42,611 nt of DNA from an uncultured Blastocatellia bacterium (GTDB lineage Bacteria > Acidobacteriota > Blastocatellia > HR10): assembly GCA_937934295.1 (NCBI GenBank), contig CALHAI010000019.1:1-42611 (forward strand), read 5' to 3'. This document shows, piece by piece, positions 36,427 through 42,611 of the stretch. A program made the position numbers and the translations under genes. How positions within the stretch are numbered: the first letter of the stretch is position 1; each line of letters starts with the position of its first letter. A model generated the notes under the pieces. The model ran no database searches, was not told where the DNA came from, and saw only the letters and a program-made list of their open reading frames with translations.

Positions 36427-37584
36427 ATGAATGACGATGAGCCACCGCACAGCTCTATGCGCCTTCGAGTACTCGCGCTCGCCTCTTATCCGATCGAAGC
36501 CGCGGCGACCCGCTATCGCGTCGCGCAATATGCGCCCTGGCTTGCGGCTCGTGGGATAGACGTGGAGTTACAGACGTTCTTCTCCGGCGATGTCTTCGCC
36601 ATCCTCTACGAACGCGGACATTGGAGGAAGAAGGTCACGGGGTTACTGACCGCTCTGGTGCGGAGTCCTCGCGCGCTCCTTCGAGCAGCGCGCGCCGACC
36701 TTGTGTGGATACAACGCGAAGCCTTGCCTCTTGGTCCTCCCATCCTGGAATGGCTCATCGCTCGGGGATGGCGCAAGCCGATGCTTCTTGACCTCGACGA
36801 TGCGACATTCGTGCCGTATGTGAGCCCCACCTACGGATGGTGGATTCGCCCGCTCAAATGGTTCGGTAAGACCGATCGGCTCATCAGGTGGGCCAGCGTC
36901 GTCATCGCCGGGAATCGGCACATCGCCGACTACGCGCGCGAGAGAGGGAAACCGGTCATTCTGCTGCCGACCATCGTGGACACCGATCAGTTCACGCCGA
37001 AAGCGATGTCCTCGGATCCCCCTGTGCTCGGATGGATCGGGAGCCATTCGACGTTTCACTATCTGAAGGCGATTCTGCCCGTGCTCGAAGAGCTGGGGCG
37101 ACGCTTCGCGTTTCGCCTGCTCGTTGTCGGGGGGACGGAACCCGTTCGCTTGCGCACGGTCGAAGTGGAGAATCGGCGATGGGCCTTGGAGCGCGAGATC
37201 GAAGACTTTCGCTCCTTGGACATCGGTCTGTATCCGCTGCGTGAGGACGAATGGGCGATGGGGAAATCCGGCTTGAAGGCGATCCAATACATGGCCGTGG
37301 GCATTCCGACGGTCGCTTCAGCCGTCGGCGCCGTCACGGAGATCCTCGAGGATGGCATCACGGGATTCCTCGTCCGTTCAGCGGAAGAGTGGTACGATCG
37401 CTTGCGCGCGCTTTTGGAGGACCCACACTTGCGACGGCGGATGGGGCGCGCCGCGCGCGAAGCGGCCGTGCAGCGGTATCGCATCGCCGCGCACGCTGAT
37501 ACCCTTGAGTGGGCGATCCAACAGTGCGTGCGATATGGGGACTCTTTGAAAGAAGTCAGGCACAAGGACTCACTGCGCCATTGA
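36427..37584 (+). CDS. Glycosyltransferase, GT4/GT1-like (GT-B fold)
   Basis: A 385-residue glycosyltransferase. The N-terminal half has ASYPIEAAATRYRVAQYAPWLAARG, usual for GT4 proteins annotated as acting on surface glycans. The C-terminal donor half has VLGWIGSHSTFHYL, a DIGLYPLREDEWAMGKSGLKAIQYMA region split by a short loop, and AVGAVTEILEDGITGFLV. The EX7E motif is degenerate (E of DEW, then KAIQYMA), seen in this sub-branch. It begins 48 bp after the membrane protein, which suggests a shared glycan pathway with asnB. An inner ATG at 36457 is a possible alternative start. Donor sugar unknown. Confidence 0.85.
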   Translation: MNDDEPPHSSMRLRVLALASYPIEAAATRYRVAQYAPWLAARGIDVELQTFFSGDVFAILYERGHWRKKVTGLLTALVRSPRALLRAARADLVWIQREALPLGPPILEWLIARGWRKPMLLDLDDATFVPYVSPTYGWWIRPLKWFGKTDRLIRWASVVIAGNRHIADYARERGKPVILLPTIVDTDQFTPKAMSSDPPVLGWIGSHSTFHYLKAILPVLEELGRRFAFRLLVVGGTEPVRLRTVEVENRRWALEREIEDFRSLDIGLYPLREDEWAMGKSGLKAIQYMAVGIPTVASAVGAVTEILEDGITGFLVRSAEEWYDRLRALLEDPHLRRRMGRAAREAAVQRYRIAAHADTLEWAIQQCVRYGDSLKEVRHKDSLRH

Positions 37585-37609
37585 CTTTTCCGACGGCGTG
37601 CAGTAAAAG
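37581..37609 (+). promoter_or_regulatory. Putative sigma70 promoter for purF
   Basis: TTGACT (37581-37586) and TAAAAG (37604-37609) are 17 bp apart, overlapping the last codon of the glycosyltransferase. This marks a likely new transcription unit beginning with purF. Confidence 0.5.
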
Positions 37610-37635
37610 CAGGTCGTTACGAAGGCGGATCGGCC

Positions 37636-39081
37636 ATGAATGAAGAGAAGTTCCGCGAAGCTTGTGGCGTCTTCGGCATCTCCGACCACGAGGAAGCGGC
37701 GCGCTTGACCTATTATGGGCTCTACGCCTTGCAGCATCGGGGGCAGGAATCGGCGGGCATCGCGACATCCGATGGGGAGCGCCTGCACGTCGTCCGTGGC
37801 CTGGGATATGTGAGCGAGGTCTTCCGCGAAGAGACGTTCACCGGATTGCGGGGCCGATTGGCCATCGGACATGTGCGCTACTCGACGACGGGCGAAGTGA
37901 GCGTGCGCGAAGCGCAGCCGATGGTCGTCAGCTTCCACGGTGGGCAGATCGCCGTCTGTCACAACGGAAATCTGCCGAATGCGCTGCGCGTGCGCGCGGA
38001 GCTGGAGCGCGAGGGCGCGATCTTTCAATCCACGAGCGATACGGAGGTCGTGTTGCATCTGATCGCGCGTTCGCGCGCGCGCGATCTCCTGGGCGCGATC
38101 ATCGAAGCCCTCGCGCGGTTGGACGGCGCTTATTCCATGCTCTTCGCGACGCCGCGCGCGCTCATCGCCGTGCGCGATCCGCGCGGCTTTCGACCGCTGC
38201 TTGTTGGAACGCTTGATGGAGCCATGGTCTTCGCCTCCGAGAGCTGCGCGTTCGATCTGATCGGAGCCACGCTCCTTCGCGATGTGGAGCCGGGCGAAGT
38301 GATCGTTGTGGATGAGCGGGGCGTACGCTCGCTATTCCCCTTTCCTCGACAGCGCCCGACGCAGTGCATCTTCGAGCACGTGTATTTTTCCCGCCCCGAC
38401 AGCATCGTCTTCGGGCGCCCCGTGAGCCAATCGCGCTATTTGCTCGGACGGCTGCTGGCGCGGGAACATCCGACCTCGGCCGATGTTGTCGTCCCGGTCC
38501 CCGATTCCGGCGTGGCGGCGGCCATCGGATATTCGATGGAGTCCGGGATCCCCTTGGTCTTCGGCCTGGTTCGGAATCACTATGTCGGACGCACGTTCAT
38601 CGAGCCCCGCGCGGCGATCCGCAATCTGCGGGTGAAGGTCAAGCTCAATCCCGTGCGCGAGCTGCTCGAAGGCCGGCGTATCGTGCTCGTGGATGATTCG
38701 ATCGTGCGCGGCACCACAAGCCGCGAGATCGTCCAGATGATCCGCACAGCGGGCGCGCGAGAGATTCACGTGCGCATCAGTTGCCCCCCGACGATGGCTC
38801 CGTGCTACTACGGCATCGATACGCCGCGCAAGGAGGAGCTGATCGCCGCGCGGATGTCTGTTGAGGAGATCTCTCAGTTCCTGGGAGCCGATAGCCTCGG
38901 ATACTTGAGTTACGCCTCGCTGCTTGAAGCTTGTGGCGATCCGGACGATACGCGCTATTGCACGGCCTGTTATACGGGACGCTATCCGGCGGAGATCGTT
39001 CCCGACTACGAGCCGCGCAGCGTTCGCTGCGCGGGGCATGGGGTGGGGGTGAGTCCGGCCGTCACGTCCGAACGATCCTGA
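37636..39081 (+). CDS. purF: Amidophosphoribosyltransferase
   Basis: Commits PRPP to purine synthesis by transferring glutamine amide nitrogen to it. The 481-residue protein has a nine-residue leader ending before the nucleophile C10 (REACGVFGI), so propeptide removal is expected. The glutaminase half has YALQHRGQESAGIA and HNGNLPNA. The PRTase half has the PRPP loop RIVLVDDSIVRGTTS. Cysteines in CIFEHVYF, CPPT and CTACYTG match the B. subtilis-type enzyme that carries a 4Fe-4S cluster, which suggests oxygen-sensitive regulation. The MBL gene begins one base after its stop. Confidence 0.97.
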   Translation: MNEEKFREACGVFGISDHEEAARLTYYGLYALQHRGQESAGIATSDGERLHVVRGLGYVSEVFREETFTGLRGRLAIGHVRYSTTGEVSVREAQPMVVSFHGGQIAVCHNGNLPNALRVRAELEREGAIFQSTSDTEVVLHLIARSRARDLLGAIIEALARLDGAYSMLFATPRALIAVRDPRGFRPLLVGTLDGAMVFASESCAFDLIGATLLRDVEPGEVIVVDERGVRSLFPFPRQRPTQCIFEHVYFSRPDSIVFGRPVSQSRYLLGRLLAREHPTSADVVVPVPDSGVAAAIGYSMESGIPLVFGLVRNHYVGRTFIEPRAAIRNLRVKVKLNPVRELLEGRRIVLVDDSIVRGTTSREIVQMIRTAGAREIHVRISCPPTMAPCYYGIDTPRKEELIAARMSVEEISQFLGADSLGYLSYASLLEACGDPDDTRYCTACYTGRYPAEIVPDYEPRSVRCAGHGVGVSPAVTSERS

Positions 39082-39082
39082 T

Positions 39083-40234
39083 ATGGCCCGACGAAGGGGA
39101 ACACGCCCGGCGATTCAGCGAAACCAGCGTCGAACGCTACTGGTGCTGCTTCTGGGTCTGCTGCTCCTCATCGCGGCCGTCCTGTTCCATCGCTTCGAGG
39201 TGTGGCGGCGCGAGCCGTCTCCGCCAGTGGGCGAGCTGACCATCGTTGCTCTCGACGTCGGACAGGGAGACAGTTTCCTGATCCTCACCCCGGAGCGCAA
39301 AGCGGTGCTCATTGATGCGGGACCGCCGGAAGCTGCTGATCGCGTGCGCGAGGCGCTCACTCGATATGGCGTCCTGCAACTCGATCTCATCATCGCCACT
39401 CATCCGCATGCCGATCATATCGGCGGCATGGTGGCCGTGCTCGATGCTGTTCCCGTTCGGATGTTTCTCGACAGTGGTCAACCGTATCCGACACGCACGT
39501 ACACGCGCATGTTGGAGAAGATTCGGGAGAAGGGGATTCGCTTCGTGGTCGCCGAAGCCGGACAGGAGTTTCAAATCGGCGCAGGCGTGAGGCTCGCGAT
39601 CCTGGCGCCGTTCCCGACGCGATTTCAGGGAACGCGCAGCGACGAGAACGCCAATTCGATCGTCGCGCGATTGAGCTATGGCGCGTTCTCCATACTCTTC
39701 ACCGGAGACAGCGAACGCGAGACCGAGGATCGCCTTGTCGAACAAGAGAACGGTACGGAGCCGCTCGCAGCGCGCGTGCTCAAGGTCGCCCATCACGGAT
39801 CGCGCTTTTCGACGACGCGTCCCTTCCTGGAGCGCGTGCGCCCGGAGGTCGCCCTCATCGCCTGCGGTGCGGACAATGCGTACGGCCATCCGGCGCAAGA
39901 GACGCTCGATCGGCTGCGCCGCTGGGTACGCGAGCTGCATCGCACCGATCTCGAAGGCGAGATCGTGATTCGAAGCGATGGACGCCGATATGAGGTTCAC
40001 ACCGAGCGAGCCGTGGCTGCCGAAGACCTCTGGCGCGGACGGCGCCCGCGCTTGCGGGCCAAAGGAGATTCGGCCGTCCCCGCAGATTGGCCTCAGCCTT
40101 CGCGGGCAGCTCCGGATCTCGTCGGAAGCCCCGCGCGCACGAGGTTCGAGCCGATCCCACGCGCTGGAGGAACAGTCTATGAAGCTCGTCGTGGACCGCA
40201 TCGAAGAGGACATCGCCGTGTGCTATCTGTATGA
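39083..40234 (+). CDS. ComEC/Rec2-like metallo-beta-lactamase-fold hydrolase, membrane-anchored
   Basis: A 383-residue protein: a basic N-terminus, one membrane helix (about 19-36, LLVLLLGLLLLIAAVLF), then a stand-alone MBL domain like the C-terminal domain of ComEC. Motifs are IVALDVGQGDSFLI, HPHADHIGG (H107, H109, D111, H112), FTGDS and KVAHHGSRFSTT. These should bind two metals and cleave phosphoesters, perhaps extracellular DNA or nucleotides. No channel domain is present. The last 60 residues are Arg/Pro-rich and their coding overlaps the DUF3006 gene by 56 bp, so the functional C-terminus may lie earlier. Co-transcribed with purF (one-base gap). Confidence 0.87.
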   Translation: MARRRGTRPAIQRNQRRTLLVLLLGLLLLIAAVLFHRFEVWRREPSPPVGELTIVALDVGQGDSFLILTPERKAVLIDAGPPEAADRVREALTRYGVLQLDLIIATHPHADHIGGMVAVLDAVPVRMFLDSGQPYPTRTYTRMLEKIREKGIRFVVAEAGQEFQIGAGVRLAILAPFPTRFQGTRSDENANSIVARLSYGAFSILFTGDSERETEDRLVEQENGTEPLAARVLKVAHHGSRFSTTRPFLERVRPEVALIACGADNAYGHPAQETLDRLRRWVRELHRTDLEGEIVIRSDGRRYEVHTERAVAAEDLWRGRRPRLRAKGDSAVPADWPQPSRAAPDLVGSPARTRFEPIPRAGGTVYEARRGPHRRGHRRVLSV

Positions 40235-40418
40235 GGACGACCGCATCCGCTTCGACATCCCGCTTCGGTATCTGCCGCCGGATGTGGTCGCCGGAGATCA
40301 TCTTCGCGTGAGCTTCGAGCTGGATCGGGAGAGTCGCGAGCGAGAGCGACGGCGCGCGGAAGAGCTCTTGCACGAATTGACCCGAAGGCAGTCGGATGAG
40401 AAGCGGTTCAACCTCTGA
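40179..40418 (+). CDS. DUF3006 family small protein
   Basis: The 79-residue protein opens MKLVVDRIEEDIAVCYLYEDD, the hallmark of DUF3006, a small beta-barrel-like family of unknown function often found next to ComEC-like MBL hydrolases. It has IPLRYLPPDVVAGDHLRV and a charged C-terminal helix. The ATG at 40179 has GGAGG eight bases upstream. It begins inside the MBL reading frame, suggesting translational coupling and joint action. Confidence 0.85.
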   Translation: MKLVVDRIEEDIAVCYLYEDDRIRFDIPLRYLPPDVVAGDHLRVSFELDRESRERERRRAEELLHELTRRQSDEKRFNL

Positions 40419-41231
40419 TACGAGCGGATATTCGATCTGGTTCGTGCTCGTAACCGCTGGATTCCATCACGTGCTTGATCACGGCGAACATCATGGGCGT
40501 CAAACTCGTGGAACCTCGCGGATGGGTCGTCCCGGTTGCGTCTTCCCGATCAGCCACATCTTCGGCGATGTCCTCACGGAGGTGCAGGGTTACGCCCAGG
40601 CGCGGCGCGTCATCTGGCTCGGCTTCCTCTGTAACGTGCTCACGGTCGTGGCCATTTGGATCGGTCAAGTCCTGCCGCCAGTGCCCTTTTGGGACGGACA
40701 AGCGACGTATGAGCGCATCCTCGGATATACCGTTCTGCGACTCACAGTCATACGTTTCGCCGTACAAGGCAAGACGCATAACCGGCCACTTCCTGCTTCT
40801 TCGACCCATGACTTGTAGACCGGTCAGAGAGCTTCATAGCTGAATGACAACAAAAACGACAACTGCTGGCAACCCCACGCCTTCTCATCGCCTCGTTCCT
40901 GGCCTATCTCTTCGGCGAATTCACGAATGCCCACGTGCTCGCCCGCATGAAGCTTCTCACCTGTGGACGCTGGCTCTGGATGCGCACGATCGGCTTCACG
41001 CTTGTCGGCCAGGCTGTGGATTCGCTGCTGTTTCTGACGCTGGCCTTTGCCGGAACGATCCCGACCGCGGCACTCCTTCGCGCCTTTCTCACGAAGTGGC
41101 TCGCGAAGTCGCTCTATGAGGCCGCGATGACGCCGGCGACCTACGCGATTGTGGCGTTTTTGAAGCGGGAAGAGGGCGTGAACGTCTACGATCACAAGGT
41201 GCGATTTACCCCTCTCTCGCTTCGAGGATGA
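40396..41231 (+). pseudogene. yhhQ: Broken YhhQ-type queuosine precursor transporter (VUT family)
   Basis: The conserved protein can be pieced together from three frames. SGYSIWFVLVTA is in the first frame. ITCLITANIMGVKLVEPRGW follows in a second frame after a shift near 40465. FPISHIFGDVLTEVQGYA to ERILGYT is back in the first frame after a shift near 40540. A 143-bp interruption with a stop (TAG, 40816) then follows. PRLLIASFLAYLFGEFTNAH resumes at 40875 and runs to TPLSLRG. The intact gene would be about 230 residues with six helices. YhhQ takes up preQ0/preQ1 for queuosine in tRNA. Two lesions near 40.5 kb could be sequencing errors, but the insertion is too long to be one. Confidence 0.75.
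40732..40874. mobile_element. 140-bp insertion interrupting yhhQ
   Basis: Homology to YhhQ stops at ACC (40729-40731, last residue of ILGYT) and resumes at CCA CGC (40875, PRLL). The 143 bp in between have no counterpart in the family. ACC also occurs at 40872-40874, so a 140-bp element with a 3-bp target duplication is one reading. Its ends share only GTT as inverted repeats, so a MITE with proper termini is not shown. Its composition is less GC-rich than its surroundings (TGAATGACAACAAAAACGA at the right end). No other copy was noticed in this window. Confidence 0.5.
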
Positions 41232-41254
41232 ACGCGCGGTTTCCGGGCGACATC

Positions 41255-41286
41255 CCCGAATGGTATAATAAGCGTCCCAATTCGGG
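41255..41286 (+). promoter_or_regulatory. Extended -10 promoter flanked by an inverted repeat, upstream of FBPase
   Basis: TGGTATAAT (41261-41269) is a perfect TATAAT with an extended -10 TG; no good -35 is seen. CCCGAAT (41255-41261) and ATTCGGG (41280-41286) form a perfect 7-bp inverted repeat on either side. The second arm lies at or just after the expected transcription start. This layout suits a repressor operator or an mRNA 5' stem. Confidence 0.6.
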
Positions 41287-41334
41287 ATGATTCGGAGGTT
41301 GGGTGATGAATCTTCTTCAGGAGGGAGGACAGCC

Positions 41335-42471
41335 ATGAGGGTCACGCTTTCCGTCATCAAAGCCGATGTGGGCTCCATTGGGGGGCACACGCGTCCATCC
41401 GAACGCATGCTTCACGTCATTCGGGAGGAGATGAAAGCGGCATGTTCCAAATCCAAGGGGCTACTCATTGATGGGCTCATCACGTTCACGGGCGATGACA
41501 TCGCGCTCATCATGAGCCACATGCATGGCGTGGGCGCGCCGGTCGTGCACCGCTTCGCCTGGGAATGCTTCCTGACGGCGACCGAGGTCGCTCGAAAGCA
41601 AGGGCTGTATGGTGCCGGACAAGACCTCTTGGTAGACGCGCCCTCGGGGAACATTCGCGGCGCGGGTCCGGCGGTCGCGGAGATCGAATTCGAGCGCGAT
41701 CCCCAGAGCAAGGATCGGCCCGCAGAGGCCTTTCTCGTGTTCGCCGCGGACAAATGCAGTCCGGGCGCGTACAACTATCCCCTCTATGCCGCCTTCTGCG
41801 ATCCCATGCACAACGGCGGATTGCTCCTCAACCCGAAGATGCATCGGGGCTTCACCTTCACCATCATTGACATGGATGCCAAGGACAAGGACCGCATCAT
41901 TCGACTCGATGTCCCCGAGCGCATCTGGGATGTGGCGACGCTCCTGCAAAACCCGGATCGGTTTGCTGTTGAGGCGATCCATTCGCGCTATAAGCCCGAT
42001 GAGCAGATCGTCGCCGTCTCGGCCACGCGTCTGCACAATATCGCCGGCCGCTATACGGGTAAGGACGACCCGGTGGCGATCGTTCGAACGCAGGGCATCT
42101 TCCCGGCTCCCGAGGAGATCGTCGAACCATTCTTGCTGGGGCACTTCGTCGCTGGCGATGCCCGCGGATCGCACGTGATGCCGATTATGCCCGTTCCCAT
42201 CAACACGCCTGTGACCGGGCCATTCTGCCTGCCGATCGTCTCTTGCCTGGCCTTCTCCATGGACGCCGAAGGACGCTTCGCCGAGGAGTGCGTGGATATG
42301 TTCGGCGGACCTGTGTGGGATCAGACACGGTTGAAAGTCCAGGCCAAGGCTGACGAATGGCGCCGTCAGGGATTCATCGGGCCGACGATGGCGTCGCACA
42401 CGGAGCTGGCCTATACGGGAATTGTAGAGACGTTGGAGGCTCTGGAGCGAGAGTTCATCACACGGGAATAA
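41335..42471 (+). CDS. Archaeal-type (class V) fructose-1,6-bisphosphate aldolase/phosphatase
   Basis: A bifunctional gluconeogenic enzyme that condenses triose phosphates and dephosphorylates the product to fructose 6-phosphate. The 378-residue protein matches the archaeal and thermophilic-bacterial class throughout: VIKADVGSIGGHTRPS (D11 and H18, metal/phosphate site), FTGDDIALIMSH, and the paired HNIAGRYTGKDDP with Schiff-base K243 and Y240. MPIMPVPINTPVTGPFCLP and ELAYTGIVETLE (C-terminal catalytic Tyr) follow. The ATG at 41335 has GGAGGGAGGA directly upstream; an earlier frame opens at 41287. It has its own promoter and no partner genes of glycolysis nearby. Found mainly in archaea and deeply branching or thermophilic bacteria, so it may reflect thermophily or old transfer. 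Confidence 0.96.
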   Translation: MRVTLSVIKADVGSIGGHTRPSERMLHVIREEMKAACSKSKGLLIDGLITFTGDDIALIMSHMHGVGAPVVHRFAWECFLTATEVARKQGLYGAGQDLLVDAPSGNIRGAGPAVAEIEFERDPQSKDRPAEAFLVFAADKCSPGAYNYPLYAAFCDPMHNGGLLLNPKMHRGFTFTIIDMDAKDKDRIIRLDVPERIWDVATLLQNPDRFAVEAIHSRYKPDEQIVAVSATRLHNIAGRYTGKDDPVAIVRTQGIFPAPEEIVEPFLLGHFVAGDARGSHVMPIMPVPINTPVTGPFCLPIVSCLAFSMDAEGRFAEECVDMFGGPVWDQTRLKVQAKADEWRRQGFIGPTMASHTELAYTGIVETLEALEREFITRE

Positions 42472-42562
42472 AAGTCAGGACTCACGCAGCCGAAGCGAAG
42501 GTCTGATCGTTCTTTGAATGAGAGACGAAGATCGGGCGCAATCCTTGTCCTGAGAAAGAGAA

Positions 42563-42586
42563 GGCTTCCCGCCGAGGTGGGAGGCC
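42563..42586 (+). promoter_or_regulatory. Strong leader hairpin before the final gene
   Basis: GGCTTCCCGC (42563-42572) pairs with GTGGGAGGCC (42577-42586) over ten pairs (two G-U) around a CGAG loop. It lies two bases before the AAGGAG ribosome site (42589-42594) of the gene starting at 42602. No T-run follows, so it is more likely a 5' leader structure than an intrinsic terminator, though it may be the FBPase 3' end. Confidence 0.5.
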
Positions 42587-42601
42587 ACAAGGAGTGTGCC
42601 G

Positions 42602-42611
42602 ATGACTCAGG
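42602..42611 (+). CDS. Start of a gene cut by the window edge (partial)
   Basis: An ATG at 42602 follows AAGGAG with seven bases of spacing. Only Met-Thr-Gln is in the window, so nothing can be said about its product. Confidence 0.45.

Overview
The window is a 42.6-kb stretch of a GC-rich (about 60% by eye) bacterial chromosome, densely packed, mostly with core and housekeeping genes. I think a thermophilic or moderately thermophilic member of the Acidobacteriota (Blastocatellia-like) is most likely. The hints are the PknB-type kinase with fused TPRs, the very long TPR proteins, the glycosyltransferase style and an archaeal-type fructose-1,6-bisphosphate aldolase/phosphatase. This is inference from protein flavour; no rRNA or taxonomic marker is present. 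There is no prophage, CRISPR array, complete insertion sequence or intact tRNA gene.

Layout. 1-7.9 kb: a quinone oxidoreductase, a convergent prepilin peptidase with a large insert, then a rightward run of GT4 glycosyltransferase, Nudix hydrolase, DapA-family lyase and a KhtT/KhtU-type K+/H+ antiporter pair whose antiporter carries extra C-terminal membrane segments. 8-10.2 kb: an M48 metalloprotease with a long leader, and a DCC thiol protein. 10.2-13.5 kb (minus strand): a DASS anion transporter, enoyl-CoA hydratase and hotdog thioesterase, the last preceded by the N-terminal stump of a TnpB. 13.6-18.2 kb (minus): lytic transglycosylase, PEGA/TPR lipoprotein-like protein and Der GTPase as one tight operon. 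18.2-22.5 kb: SWIM zinc-finger protein and CPBP membrane protease (plus), then PgsA and a Tat-exported Ntn asparaginase (minus).

22.6-37.6 kb is one long rightward gene train: a transmembrane Ser/Thr kinase with extracytoplasmic TPRs, a cytosolic protein made of 33 TPR units, then pyrE, truA, uppS, cdsA, dxr, asnB-like amidotransferase, a GT-C-like membrane protein and a GT4 glycosyltransferase. Pyrimidine, tRNA modification, undecaprenyl/isoprenoid, phospholipid and surface-glycan functions are thus placed behind a kinase/scaffold pair. 37.6-40.4 kb: purF, a membrane-anchored ComEC-like metallo-beta-lactamase hydrolase and an overlapping DUF3006 protein. 40.4-41.2 kb: a yhhQ-type queuosine-precursor transporter broken by two frameshifts and a 140-bp insertion. 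41.3 kb to the end: the archaeal-type FBPase behind a near-consensus promoter flanked by an inverted repeat, then the first codons of another gene behind a strong leader hairpin.

The best candidate for an undescribed system is the kinase plus 33-TPR scaffold at the head of the envelope/nucleotide gene train. The other notable points are scars and fusions: the TnpB stump, the interrupted yhhQ, a tRNA-like remnant at 36.4 kb, and the enlarged PilD and KhtU.
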